DNA from: a virus
IMG/VR virus record: IMGVR_UViG_3300025071_000006
Coordinates: 1 to 64,000 of that record
Reading direction: 5' to 3' (one strand)
Length of the DNA stretch: 64,000 nucleotides
The position numbers and the translations under genes were made by a program. The stretch's first letter is position 1, and each line of letters starts with the position of its first letter. A model generated the notes under the pieces. That model made no database searches, was not told the origin of the DNA, and saw nothing but the letters and a program-made list of their open reading frames with translations. Below, one piece after another: positions 6,475 through 14,249 of the stretch.

Positions 6475-6846
6475 ATGGGAACAAAAAAAGGAATGGTACG
6501 TAAAACAGCTCGTAACGCTTATGTAAAGAAAGCTAAGAGTGGAGTAAAAAAAGCAAGAAACTCTGCTCGTATGAATAGACTAGAAGAACTAGGTCGTATT
6601 GATGCTGAGAAGAAAAACAAAAACAGAATGGCTGAAAAGCGTAGAGTTGTAAGAGAACTAAATGCTAAGAAAGGTAAGAAAGTAGTTAAGAAAGCTGGTT
6701 ACGGTATGAGGAAAGCTAAATCTGGATTAAAGAAACCTAAGTCTTCACAAAAAGGGCTTAAAGCACTACCTAAAGCTGTACGTAATAAAATGAACTATGC
6801 TAAAAAAGGTGGATCTACACGTAAGTGTAAGTCAGGCTGTAAATAG
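6475..6846 (+). CDS. Very basic small protein 4 of 4
   Basis: 123 residues, histone H1-like in composition: Lys/Arg-Ala-Gly rich, with a more helical middle part (about 35-68, RLEELGRIDAEKKNKNRMAEK) and a Cys-containing tail (RKCKSGCK). Last gene of the rightward unit; its stop codon abuts the 3' end of the tRNA on the other strand. Confidence 0.65.
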   Translation: MGTKKGMVRKTARNAYVKKAKSGVKKARNSARMNRLEELGRIDAEKKNKNRMAEKRRVVRELNAKKGKKVVKKAGYGMRKAKSGLKKPKSSQKGLKALPKAVRNKMNYAKKGGSTRKCKSGCK

Positions 6847-6920
6847 TGATCTTAGGAGGATTCGAACCTCCAACCTCTTCATTCGTAGTGAAGTGCTCTA
6901 TCCAATTAAGCTATAAGACC
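6847..6920 (-). tRNA. tRNA-Arg (anticodon ACG)
   Basis: Read on the minus strand the 74 bases fold as a full cloverleaf. The acceptor stem GGTCTTA pairs with TAAGATC (one G-T pair). The anticodon stem-loop is CTTCA-CTACGAA-TGAAG with anticodon ACG. The T arm is GGAGG-TTCGAAT-CCTCC. The discriminator base is A and CCA is not encoded. ACG, normally converted to ICG, reads CGN arginine codons. The AT-rich phage itself uses mostly AGA, so this tRNA may serve the minority CGT codons. It is the last element of the leftward transcript. Confidence 0.93.
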
Positions 6921-6922
6921 GA

Positions 6923-7030
6923 TTAGAATATAAACTTGTAAAGGGTGCTCCATATTACATACGTAATAAGTAATATTAACATCCACACGGATATTTTTAA
7001 CATTTGATCTTTTGGGTTTTCTGGACTCAT
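6923..7030 (-). CDS. 35-residue single-span membrane miniprotein
   Basis: The start overlaps the preceding stop as ATGA, and the stop lies three bases before the tRNA. A soluble N-terminus (MSPENPKDQ) leads into one hydrophobic helix (VWMLILLITYVIW) and a short tail. The coupling to its neighbour is the main support; the function is unknown. Confidence 0.5.
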   Translation of the reverse strand: MSPENPKDQMLKISVWMLILLITYVIWSTLYKFIF

Positions 7031-7176
7031 ACTTTCATAACATTTTTATAAGCTTCTTCATAAACACTTTGTAGAGGTTTATGAGGGTGCTCGTTTCTAA
7101 TTCTAGTTACTTCTCTAAACAAAGAACTTCTTTGTCCGTGCTCTTCAGCACCATATACAATATCTTCTATACTCAT
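7027..7176 (-). CDS. 49-residue soluble miniprotein
   Basis: Lies between two ATGA overlaps: its ATG overlaps the stop of the glycosyltransferase gene at 7173, and its stop overlaps the next miniprotein. It is charged and helical (MSIEDIVYGAEEHGQRSS) with no Cys or membrane segment. Chained overlaps on both sides argue for a real gene. Function unknown. Confidence 0.55.
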   Translation of the reverse strand: MSIEDIVYGAEEHGQRSSLFREVTRIRNEHPHKPLQSVYEEAYKNVMKV

Positions 7177-7808
7177 ATTCCATCGTTTACTAGTCTAGTG
7201 CCCCAGGTTGATATTCCTGCAGCATAGTCTAAATAATGTTTCCATTCATAATCAATATTCTCTTTAGTAAGATACCAAGGTTTGTGTTTTATAGTGTAAG
7301 GTCTATCTAATCTTACAGCATCATATCTAAATGATATGTTCTGTCTATATAATGCAAAAGTAGTGTCTATATTAGAATCCCATCCATGTGAATGTCTTTT
7401 CTTCCAGAACTGACTTTCGTGAGCATAAGCTTCCTTACCTATCTTACTGTCCGGTAAATCATTAATCTCTAATGAAAATCCTATCTTATCTACTTTAGCA
7501 GCTAGCATCTTATCTAACCAGTCATCTGGTACGCCATCATATGTACAATCAGGATCTGTTACTATGAAATAGTCTCCACTTCGTAAATCTTTATATTTAG
7601 AATTCCAAGCATAATGTGGGCCGTTATTAGTAGGAGAGTAATGAATTGTTTCTGGTATAGATTTATAGTAATCTAGTAAAGGAGTATAAGTAGATTTTTG
7701 ATCTAATATATGAATCTCATTTACCCTGTCCTCTTTTCTTAAGAACTCTATAGTACTCTTTAAAGTAGTTAAAAGGTTTCTATTAACTATTATTGCTTTT
7801 ATTAACAT
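7173..7808 (-). CDS. Glycosyltransferase, GT-A fold
   Basis: 211 residues. The N-terminal strand MLIKAIIVNRN and helix are typical of family 2-like transferases, and TDPDCTYDG at about residues 84-92 is the DxD-type nucleotide-sugar motif. Shorter than many full-length GT2 enzymes. It overlaps the gene before it by 26 bases; that neighbour is also a glycosyltransferase, so they may act in sequence on one glycan. Substrate unknown. Confidence 0.65.
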   Translation of the reverse strand: MLIKAIIVNRNLLTTLKSTIEFLRKEDRVNEIHILDQKSTYTPLLDYYKSIPETIHYSPTNNGPHYAWNSKYKDLRSGDYFIVTDPDCTYDGVPDDWLDKMLAAKVDKIGFSLEINDLPDSKIGKEAYAHESQFWKKRHSHGWDSNIDTTFALYRQNISFRYDAVRLDRPYTIKHKPWYLTKENIDYEWKHYLDYAAGISTWGTRLVNDGI

Positions 7809-8592
7809 AATCTTTTAACATTTGTTTGTAATCATGTTTCCATGTAGGAACTAAATGTATATCTCCTGTAGGAATGTTACCAGCTTTACGCTGTGATTCT
7901 ACATGAGCACTGTGACGTTTAATGATATCAGGTCTTGATCCATCATCTGTACCCATACCGGATTGATGATAACCTCTACCTCCCCACATATAAAACCACG
8001 AAGCTTCACTGTCTGGCATTTTAACGTCCACCTTACCTCCTAATGCATGTATTCTATTAGTTAGTGTCATATCACCTCCTGCGTTCTCTAGAGGGCTTTT
8101 ACCTATTCTTTCCCATACATCTTTACTGTATACTATACCTGAGTTACCAACACCCATTATACTTGTAATGTTAGGTTCGTTGTAATATATACCGGTCTCC
8201 CAGTGAATAATATTAGTATCCTTCTTCCAGTGTCTAGCTATGTTGTTTAGATGATTAGGTAAGGCCACATCATCATCATCCCAAACAGCAATAAGAGGAC
8301 CTTTACATCTTTCAATAGCATAGTTCTCCTTTTCACCTATAAGAGGGAAAGTTTCATCAAGATTATATATTGTGACTTGTGGGTGAGGGTAATGTAACTT
8401 CTGAAGAGGGTAGTCATTAACTATTATTAGCTCGCACTTATCTTTTGGATAGTCCTGAAGTAGGAAACTATGTAAAGATTCTACTAATAAATCTGTTCTT
8501 CCATAAGTTATACACTTACAAGAAATAAAAGGCAACTCCTTGTTTTCTATAACATGAGCTGCCTCTGTTCCTGATATTATTTCATAACTCAT
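7783..8592 (-). CDS. Glycosyltransferase family 2-like
   Basis: 269 residues from the ATG at 8592, which overlaps the preceding stop by one base (TAATG); two more codons upstream would need a TTG start. The GT2 opening (PFISCKCITYGRTDLLVESLHSFLLQDYP) is followed by ELIIVND and the acidic motif WDDDDV (Asp105-108), the metal/nucleotide-sugar site. Later HALGGK and a WGGRGYHQSG segment may form the acceptor site. Modification of the phage particle or host surface is possible. Confidence 0.75.
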   Translation of the reverse strand: MSYEIISGTEAAHVIENKELPFISCKCITYGRTDLLVESLHSFLLQDYPKDKCELIIVNDYPLQKLHYPHPQVTIYNLDETFPLIGEKENYAIERCKGPLIAVWDDDDVALPNHLNNIARHWKKDTNIIHWETGIYYNEPNITSIMGVGNSGIVYSKDVWERIGKSPLENAGGDMTLTNRIHALGGKVDVKMPDSEASWFYMWGGRGYHQSGMGTDDGSRPDIIKRHSAHVESQRKAGNIPTGDIHLVPTWKHDYKQMLKDYVNKSNNS

Positions 8593-8885
8593 TACCAAAC
8601 ATGGATAATGTCAAATGGAGAAAGAAGTAAAACTTCTTGATCATCTGTAAGGGGAATTAAGAGTGCGTCTTTTAATTGCCCTGGGTCTACTAAGACCTCA
8701 TCTCCAGCTTTGAATGTTGATACTAAATCTCCAACATCATAGACTTTTAATCTAGACATCTTCTTTAACATTTCTCTCTGCAGTGCTTCTTTAGTGTTAG
8801 CATCTACTTCAAGTTTACTTTTCTTTCTTTCAGGTACCTCTACATATACACGGTTACCTAATAACTTTTTATATGGTTTTTTCAT
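8592..8885 (-). CDS. GroES-like (Cpn10-fold) co-chaperonin candidate
   Basis: 97 residues, the usual Cpn10 length. It begins with a GNRVYVEVPE strand and has KAGDEVLVDPG in the position of the GroES dome-base strand. The end, LLLSPFDIIHVW, matches how GroES-type proteins close their barrel. The middle resembles a mobile loop but is not conserved. T4 gp31 shows that phages carry such caps to fold capsid protein in host GroEL. The match is to the pattern, not a strong family identity. Confidence 0.45.
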   Translation of the reverse strand: MKKPYKKLLGNRVYVEVPERKKSKLEVDANTKEALQREMLKKMSRLKVYDVGDLVSTFKAGDEVLVDPGQLKDALLIPLTDDQEVLLLSPFDIIHVW

Positions 8886-9193
8886 GAGTCTATATTTGTT
8901 AGTTTTTCAAATCTTACTTTATCATCACCTGTTAGATAAGCTTCTGTTTGAAACACTTCAACTTTCTTTTTTGTACCAATCACTTTGTTGGTCTTGGTGT
9001 TGATGTTAGGTACTTCTGTAATACGCTCATGCATATCATCTAAGAGTACAACAATTATATCAGATGATGTTTGTACACTTCTGATTACTTTGTTTAAATT
9101 AATACTGTCTAAGAACTCTGCATATTCAACAGGGTCTGTATCTTCTATAGCTTCCTTTCGCGTATAGAAGAATTGGTTTTTAGTGTAACTCAT
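8882..9193 (-). CDS. Hypothetical protein
   Basis: 103 residues, soluble and mixed helix/strand (SDIIVVLLDDMHERITEVPN, QTEAYLTGDDKVRFEKL). Not recognised. Overlaps both neighbours by four or more bases, so it is an integral part of the operon after recA. Confidence 0.6.
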   Translation of the reverse strand: MSYTKNQFFYTRKEAIEDTDPVEYAEFLDSINLNKVIRSVQTSSDIIVVLLDDMHERITEVPNINTKTNKVIGTKKKVEVFQTEAYLTGDDKVRFEKLTNIDS

Positions 9194-9590
9194 ATTTTTT
9201 TAATAGTTTGGTTCTAAGTTGGTTAATAATATCAAATTTATATATATCTGACTCTACGTCAGCATGTTCATCTGTTGTCAAAAGTATAATATTTTCTTCA
9301 TCCATCCTAACATCAGGATATTTATTTTTAGGTAGTATGTGATGAAAGAACACACTTAATGGTTCTTTTCCTAGCCACTTACCACTAATTTCAGAAGTAT
9401 GTGGTCTCTTCTTCCATATATTTATAAAGAATAAATGGTCTTTGTTAGGAGAAGACGCTCCCTTAGGCTTATGTGACCTAAGGGTTGTCCCCCTCTTAGC
9501 TGCGAGATGAGATACAGCTAATGGTTTTCTAGGCTTATGCCTAAAACAATATTCACTTTCGCTTGATGTACCACAAACCTTACAGTTCAT
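9180..9590 (-). CDS. Zinc-finger HNH-like protein, NinG-type candidate
   Basis: 136 residues from the ATG at 9590, which overlaps the recA stop by 11 bases; four more codons would need a TTG start. An N-terminal CKVCG...CFRH cluster could bind zinc. The C-terminal part has SVFFHHILPKNKYPDVR then ENIILLTTDEHADVES, a His-His / Asn / His arrangement as in HNH-fold nucleases. Lambda NinG-type recombination proteins combine similar elements and also travel with recombination genes. Nuclease activity is inferred. Confidence 0.5.
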   Translation of the reverse strand: MNCKVCGTSSESEYCFRHKPRKPLAVSHLAAKRGTTLRSHKPKGASSPNKDHLFFINIWKKRPHTSEISGKWLGKEPLSVFFHHILPKNKYPDVRMDEENIILLTTDEHADVESDIYKFDIINQLRTKLLKKYELH

Positions 9591-10698
9591 CTGGTAAATC
9601 AAATAGTCCAGCTGTAAGTTCTGTAGGACTCACAACTTCTACTTCTTTAATAGTATCAGTAGTTTCCACTATGGGAGACTCTTCTTCTTCTACTTCTTCT
9701 ACACCTTTAATAGCTGTAATGATTTTATGTTTTAAATCATTGTAAAAGATTTCATCATTACGTACCATATCTTTAAACTCTTCAAGATCATGCTTAACAC
9801 CATCTACCGTCATAGTCTTACCATACTTTCTACCTAACTCATAATCATTAAGTAATTGCATCATCTCTCCAACTTTATCAATACCTACACCATATAGAAC
9901 TTCAAAGTCTGATAACACATAAGGAGGATTCATCTTATTCTTGATAGCTCGCACCTTAGTAATATTACCATACACTTCTCCAGCTTCTTTAGCTAATGAC
10001 TTACTAACTTCTATTCTTACATCAGAATAAAACTTTAGTGCATGACCACCTTGTGTAGTTGTAGGGTTACCAAACATAACTCCTATCTTTTCTCTGTATT
10101 GAGATACTATTATAACACATGTCTTAGTATTATGTGCCATAGATTTAATCTTAGGATATGCACTACTGTTAAGTCGTGCTTTTTTACCTATTGCATGCTC
10201 ACCAACAGCACCGTCTAGTACTGCTTTAGGTATAAGTGATGAATCAGAATCTATAATGATTAGATCTACATCACCTGTTTGCATTAACTCTACTGCAATG
10301 TTGAAACCTTCTTCACCACAGGATGGTTGTGCAATCATCATAGTGTCAGTATCTACACCTAAAGAATTAAAGTAGTTTGTATCAACAGCATGTTCACCGT
10401 CAATATATACCACTTTACCTCCATTAGATTGACAGCTAGCTACAGCATGTCCACATATAGTAGACTTACCTGTACCTTCCCAACCCATGAGTTCATACAT
10501 TTTACCCTTCACAAATCCTCCTACGCCTAATGTTTTCCAGTCAAAACCTATAGATCCTGTGCTGATTGCATCGTACGTCCCCTCAGACTTACTCCCTAAT
10601 GATAATACAGTTCCCTTACCGTATTGTTTGTTTAATCTTTCTAGTGCATCTTCAAAAGTGTTTGCACCATCTGCCGTTTTTGTGACTTTTTTTGCCAT
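9580..10698 (-). CDS. recA: RecA/UvsX-family recombinase
   Basis: 372 residues from MAKKVTKTADG. The frame is open further upstream but crosses a terminator and promoter region, so the ATG at 10698 is chosen. It contains an N-terminal helix (FEDALERLNKQYGKG), the RecA-type STGSIGFDWKTLGVGG, Walker A GWEGTGKST (72-80), Walker B VDLIIIDSDSS, and the DNA-binding loop region (ARLNSSAYPK, NPTTTQGGHAL). The C-terminal tail is acidic. It catalyses ATP-dependent strand exchange, here probably for phage recombination and repair. It has its own promoter after a terminator, so it can be expressed apart from the reductase genes. Confidence 0.9.
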   Translation of the reverse strand: MAKKVTKTADGANTFEDALERLNKQYGKGTVLSLGSKSEGTYDAISTGSIGFDWKTLGVGGFVKGKMYELMGWEGTGKSTICGHAVASCQSNGGKVVYIDGEHAVDTNYFNSLGVDTDTMMIAQPSCGEEGFNIAVELMQTGDVDLIIIDSDSSLIPKAVLDGAVGEHAIGKKARLNSSAYPKIKSMAHNTKTCVIIVSQYREKIGVMFGNPTTTQGGHALKFYSDVRIEVSKSLAKEAGEVYGNITKVRAIKNKMNPPYVLSDFEVLYGVGIDKVGEMMQLLNDYELGRKYGKTMTVDGVKHDLEEFKDMVRNDEIFYNDLKHKIITAIKGVEEVEEEESPIVETTDTIKEVEVVSPTELTAGLFDLPDEL

Positions 10699-10721
10699 AT
10701 TTAATTGTTTTAAGTTATATG

Positions 10722-10755
10722 TAAATATACGAATATTCTTGCTAATTATAAACAA
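10722..10755 (-). promoter_or_regulatory. Promoter candidate for recA
   Basis: On the minus strand TTG (10753-10755) is followed by 23 bases and TATATTTA (10722-10729), one mismatch from TAnnTTTG. It starts within the T tract of the terminator at 10754-10782 and would give a leader of about 20 bases before the recA ATG. Confidence 0.4.
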
Positions 10756-10782
10756 AAAAAGCCCTGGATTTACACCCAAGGC
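10754..10782 (-). terminator. Rho-independent terminator of the ribonucleotide reductase unit
   Basis: Minus strand GCCTTGG / CCAGGGC stem with one mismatch and a loop of eight bases, followed by seven T. It ends transcription coming from nrdA before the recA promoter. Confidence 0.75.
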
Positions 10783-10845
10783 TCTTCTTCTACAATTAAA
10801 AAACAGAACAGAAATACTTAATTCAAAAATCATCAGAAAACCACA

Positions 10846-10889
10846 AAGGGTCCTCTTTCTAGGGTTAGTTGTTTTTAAAGTGGACCCTT
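10846..10889. repeat. 8-bp inverted repeat with 28-base loop between nrdA and recA
   Basis: AAGGGTCC at 10846-10853 and GGACCCTT at 10882-10889 are exact inverted copies in a gene-free stretch of about 280 bases (10699-10978). The rest of the stretch holds the recA promoter and the terminator. It could be an RNA hairpin or a binding site for a dimer. Confidence 0.4.
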
Positions 10890-10978
10890 CCACCTCTTTC
10901 TGATTCAAATATACAACTAGTATATGAACCAACCAAAACAATTCTAACCTTCTCGATGAAGTTTTTTAACTAAGTTAG

Positions 10979-12604
10979 TTAGCCTTCACAGCTTGCACAC
11001 TCTAAAATATTACGTGCAAACGCTTGAGCTGAACTCTGACTGAACTGATAATATAGTGTTTTAATTCCCTGCTCGTGAGCAAATAGATACAATTGATTTA
11101 TATCTTTTGCCGGTACACTAGGATCTATCATTAAGTTTAAACTTTGTGACTGATCAATGTACTTTTGACGACTAGCAGCTTGGATGATTATCTCTTTTGG
11201 ACTAATCTCTATAAAAGACTTGAACACAGACTTAGTAGGAAAGTTAAGATGTTGTACTGATCCGTCCTTCTTTAATATACTGTCCCAAGTTTCTTTATTA
11301 TTAAGCTCATACTTATCTAACTCTTTAATAAGGAATGGATTCTTATACACTGTCTTAGACTTAGCAAGATCCTTTATAAAGTAGTTGGACTTAATTGGCT
11401 CAATACCCATAGATACTGCACCGTGTATAAATGAACTAGATTTAGTTGGTGCTATAGCCATTAATGTAGTGTTAGCATAACCTTCTCTAATTGATGTATA
11501 TCCTTTTGCTTCATGTAACCATCTAGATGCTTCTTCTGTTCGCTCCTTAATAGTTTTAAAGATCTTAGTGTTAATCATCTTAGCTTCCATAGATTCAAAC
11601 TCTATAAGCTTAGACTGTAAATAGGAATGATATCCTAAAGCTCCTACACCAATTGCTCTGTGTTGTGAAGCAAACCTCCATGCTCTTTTCATACCTGGCA
11701 TATACTCTGCCTTCTGTATGAACTCATTCATCACTGCATTAAGAAACTTAGTATAAATCTCTATTGCATCAGTCTCTACTAACTCGTCCCAATGAAGAAG
11801 ATTAATAGATCCTAAACAACAAACAAAGCTATTAAAGCTGTCTGTTGGTAATTGAATCTCTGAGCATAAATTAGATGCTGTTATCTTATATCCATAGTCT
11901 TTGTAGGGTGTGTTGTTATTGGAGTTGTCATAGAACATAATATAAGGAAATCCAAACTCATTACGTTGTTGAATAATCTTAGCCCATATCTTACGCTTCT
12001 CTTGGTGTCCACCTTTCATAGACTTTAACCAGGCATCAGTAACTGTAATACCATACTGTAAATTCTGTATAGGATTACCCTCAGTACCTATGTCTAGAAA
12101 CTCTTCTATATCTTTGTGCTCAACCGGTAGATAAACTGCACAGGCACCTCTTCTGGCTTCTGATTGTTTACATACGTCAACTACAGTATTGTAGATTCTT
12201 GCATAGTGAACTGGTCCATCAGCCTTTCCTCCTGTACTAATAGCTCCTCCCCTTGGTCTTATGTTACCAAGAAAGGCACTTGTACCTCCTCCGTACTTAG
12301 ACATCATACCTATCTCACGTCCTGCATTTAATATACTATCTAGGTTATCATCTACATTAGACCCATAGCAGCTGATAGGTAGGCCCTTTCGTTTTCCAAA
12401 GTTAATCCAGACTGGAGTTGATAAACTATAAAACCCTCTAGCCATGTAGTCTTCAAACTTAGCAGCAAATCCTGTCTCGTCTAAATACTTCTCAGCTATG
12501 TTAGCAATGTCTCTTATACGTTGCTCTGGTGTTTCTGTTATATATCCTCTAGATAAAAACTTTCTACTGTCTTGATTAAGCCAGTAGTATCTTGTGTGTT
12601 CCAT
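10979..12604 (-). CDS. nrdA: Class I ribonucleoside-diphosphate reductase, large subunit
   Basis: 541 residues, shorter than bacterial NrdA because the N-terminal ATP cone is absent. The catalytic residues are in place: Cys79 (GLPISCYGS), Asn245-Cys247-Glu249 (SNLCSEI) with the thiyl-radical Cys247, and Cys262/263 (VCCLGSINL). The C-terminal CASCEG is the redox tail that re-reduces the active site. It makes dNDPs from NDPs together with the small subunit at 12760. Loss of the cone suggests weak or no dATP feedback, useful for a replicating phage. Confidence 0.95.
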   Translation of the reverse strand: MEHTRYYWLNQDSRKFLSRGYITETPEQRIRDIANIAEKYLDETGFAAKFEDYMARGFYSLSTPVWINFGKRKGLPISCYGSNVDDNLDSILNAGREIGMMSKYGGGTSAFLGNIRPRGGAISTGGKADGPVHYARIYNTVVDVCKQSEARRGACAVYLPVEHKDIEEFLDIGTEGNPIQNLQYGITVTDAWLKSMKGGHQEKRKIWAKIIQQRNEFGFPYIMFYDNSNNNTPYKDYGYKITASNLCSEIQLPTDSFNSFVCCLGSINLLHWDELVETDAIEIYTKFLNAVMNEFIQKAEYMPGMKRAWRFASQHRAIGVGALGYHSYLQSKLIEFESMEAKMINTKIFKTIKERTEEASRWLHEAKGYTSIREGYANTTLMAIAPTKSSSFIHGAVSMGIEPIKSNYFIKDLAKSKTVYKNPFLIKELDKYELNNKETWDSILKKDGSVQHLNFPTKSVFKSFIEISPKEIIIQAASRQKYIDQSQSLNLMIDPSVPAKDINQLYLFAHEQGIKTLYYQFSQSSAQAFARNILECASCEG

Positions 12605-12614
12605 ATTGGTTTAT

Positions 12615-12758
12615 TTATATTGTTCTGTTTCTTCTTGAATTATCCCACATTACTTTTTTAGACTGCCCTAAAATTCTATATCTAGAAACTCTGTTATTAA
12701 GGCTTGCTCGTTCTGAATTCAATTGGGTGTTTCCGTTATTTGATTTTTCTGTACTCAT
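12615..12758 (-). CDS. 47-residue basic miniprotein between the reductase genes
   Basis: Begins one base after the nrdB stop and ends ten bases before the nrdA start. It is polar and basic (MSTEKSNNGNTQLNSERASL; SRYRILGQSKKVMW) with no Cys, so it is not a thioredoxin or glutaredoxin. Its place inside the nrdB-nrdA unit suggests a link to the enzyme. Function unknown. Confidence 0.5.
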   Translation of the reverse strand: MSTEKSNNGNTQLNSERASLNNRVSRYRILGQSKKVMWDNSRRNRTI

Positions 12759-12759
12759 T

Positions 12760-13743
12760 TTAAAATAGATCATCTGATGTTATACTCTTACTTTTCTTAT
12801 TGTAGTCTACAGACTTTTTATAGAAGAAATCTCCTTCTTTTGTTGCAGTAATTTCTACATCAAACCATTGTGTTGATTCTAATAATGATTGATCTACATC
12901 AAAGATTGAGTCCATACCAATTTTATTCAAAGAGTTATTGAACCTATTCATTACAAAATGTTGTATAGTTTCTTTAGGTAAGAAATCTAGTTCACCTTGC
13001 TCAAAAATCCAGTCTAGTATATCACACTCAGCTACATAAGCTTTCTTACATGCTGAGTATATTAAGTCTTTGAATTCTTCATCAAACCATTCAGGATTCT
13101 CTTTCTTGATAATGTTAATTAACTCTGCTCCAAAGTTACCATGTATCTCTTCTTCTTTACTAGTAGCTTCTACAACGTTAGATATACCCTTGAATACATT
13201 TCTATCTTTGTTAAAGCTCATCATAATTAAGAACTGACTGAACAAACTTACGTGCTCTATAAATAAAGAGAATAACAATACAGACTTAGTGTACATCTTA
13301 TTATCTTTAGATCTAGTTCCATCTAAGTACTTCTTTAGATACTTAATCCTGCCTGCAATTGCTGGCACCTCTACTACATTTTGAAACTCTTTTTCTAAGC
13401 CAAGTATTCGCATTAGTCTAGCATATGCATCTTTGTGTCTTACTTCTGACTCTGCAAACGTAAATCCTACATCACCTATTTCTGTAATGGGCATTCGTTT
13501 ATACAAATCACCCCAGAATGTTTTTACATTAACTTCTATTTGTGCAATAGCTAACATAGTCTTCTTTATAACATCACGTTCTTGATCTGTAATAGTTATC
13601 TTGAAGTCTTGTATATCTTCAGTAAAGTTAAACTCTGTATCAATCCAATACGAGTGTCTGATTGCGTCTTTATAAGCTAATAGTTGGGGATATTCATAAG
13701 GCAAGATATTTGTTCTTGATTGAAATATGTTTTTATTCATCAT
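12760..13743 (-). CDS. nrdB: Class I ribonucleoside-diphosphate reductase, small subunit
   Basis: 327 residues (two adjacent Met codons; either could start). The di-iron/tyrosyl radical site is visible as ESEVRHKDAY with Glu100, His103 and Tyr107 in the spacing of E. coli Glu115-His118-Tyr122. A second ligand set lies in SKEEEIHGNFGAEL. The radical Tyr is present, so a standard tyrosyl-radical enzyme is expected. Transcribed ahead of nrdA with a 47-residue gene in between. Confidence 0.93.
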   Translation of the reverse strand: MMNKNIFQSRTNILPYEYPQLLAYKDAIRHSYWIDTEFNFTEDIQDFKITITDQERDVIKKTMLAIAQIEVNVKTFWGDLYKRMPITEIGDVGFTFAESEVRHKDAYARLMRILGLEKEFQNVVEVPAIAGRIKYLKKYLDGTRSKDNKMYTKSVLLFSLFIEHVSLFSQFLIMMSFNKDRNVFKGISNVVEATSKEEEIHGNFGAELINIIKKENPEWFDEEFKDLIYSACKKAYVAECDILDWIFEQGELDFLPKETIQHFVMNRFNNSLNKIGMDSIFDVDQSLLESTQWFDVEITATKEGDFFYKKSVDYNKKSKSITSDDLF

Positions 13744-14068
13744 TTGTTAAGGGTTTACCGTGTTTGTCTAAATTAAGTGATTGTAATCTTTGCTCAACTT
13801 CAAACTCTACTTTCATAATCATACTAATCTTTTCTTCAATCTCTGCATGTATAGTGTGCCCTGCCCACGGCATAAGGTCCACTAAGTTACTCTGCATTCT
13901 AGGTATTCCACGTACTGTAGAAATCTCTGTTAGTCTGAAACCTTCTATCTTACAAAGGTCATCAAATACCACAGCTAAAAATCCTACAACTTGTGGGACC
14001 TCTATACCTAAACCTGCTCCATCAATGATGAGAGTGTATACTTCATTAAAATCTTTATTTGTTCTCAT
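13733..14068 (-). CDS. Hypothetical protein upstream of nrdB
   Basis: 111 residues, soluble, with two hydrophobic strands near the start (VYTLIIDGAGLGIEVPQVVGFLAVVF) and a helical acidic C-terminus. Not recognised. Its end overlaps nrdB by 11 bases and its start overlaps the gene before it by 14, so it is translationally linked to nucleotide metabolism. Confidence 0.6.
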   Translation of the reverse strand: MRTNKDFNEVYTLIIDGAGLGIEVPQVVGFLAVVFDDLCKIEGFRLTEISTVRGIPRMQSNLVDLMPWAGHTIHAEIEEKISMIMKVEFEVEQRLQSLNLDKHGKPLTNDE

Positions 14069-14249
14069 AGCGAATGTTTTTTAAATTATATGTACTAGTT
14101 GTGCACCATCCACTAAAAGGAACTCGATTACCTTGATCAAGAAGAATACTAGCTTCTTTCTTAGTTATCAATTTTGAGGATAGCAAATCTAATACAATTA
14201 TTAATAGTGACCTAGTCTTTTTTTGGTTTTTCTTTCTTGTTTTTGGCAT
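14055..14249 (-). CDS. Small basic hypothetical protein
   Basis: 64 residues with a Lys-rich start (MPKTRKKNQKKTR), a short hydrophobic helix (SLLIIVLDLLSSKLITKKEAS) and a polar tail. It overlaps both neighbours (38 bases with the gene before, 14 with the gene after). The overlap chain supports it. Function unknown. Confidence 0.45.
   Translation of the reverse strand: MPKTRKKNQKKTRSLLIIVLDLLSSKLITKKEASILLDQGNRVPFSGWCTTSTYNLKNIRYENK

Noticed and set aside
10699-10941. Upstream extension of recA by 81 codons
   Set aside because: The extension covers a clear terminator and promoter candidate, its composition is unlike RecA, and MAKKVTKTADG at 10698 is a normal RecA start.
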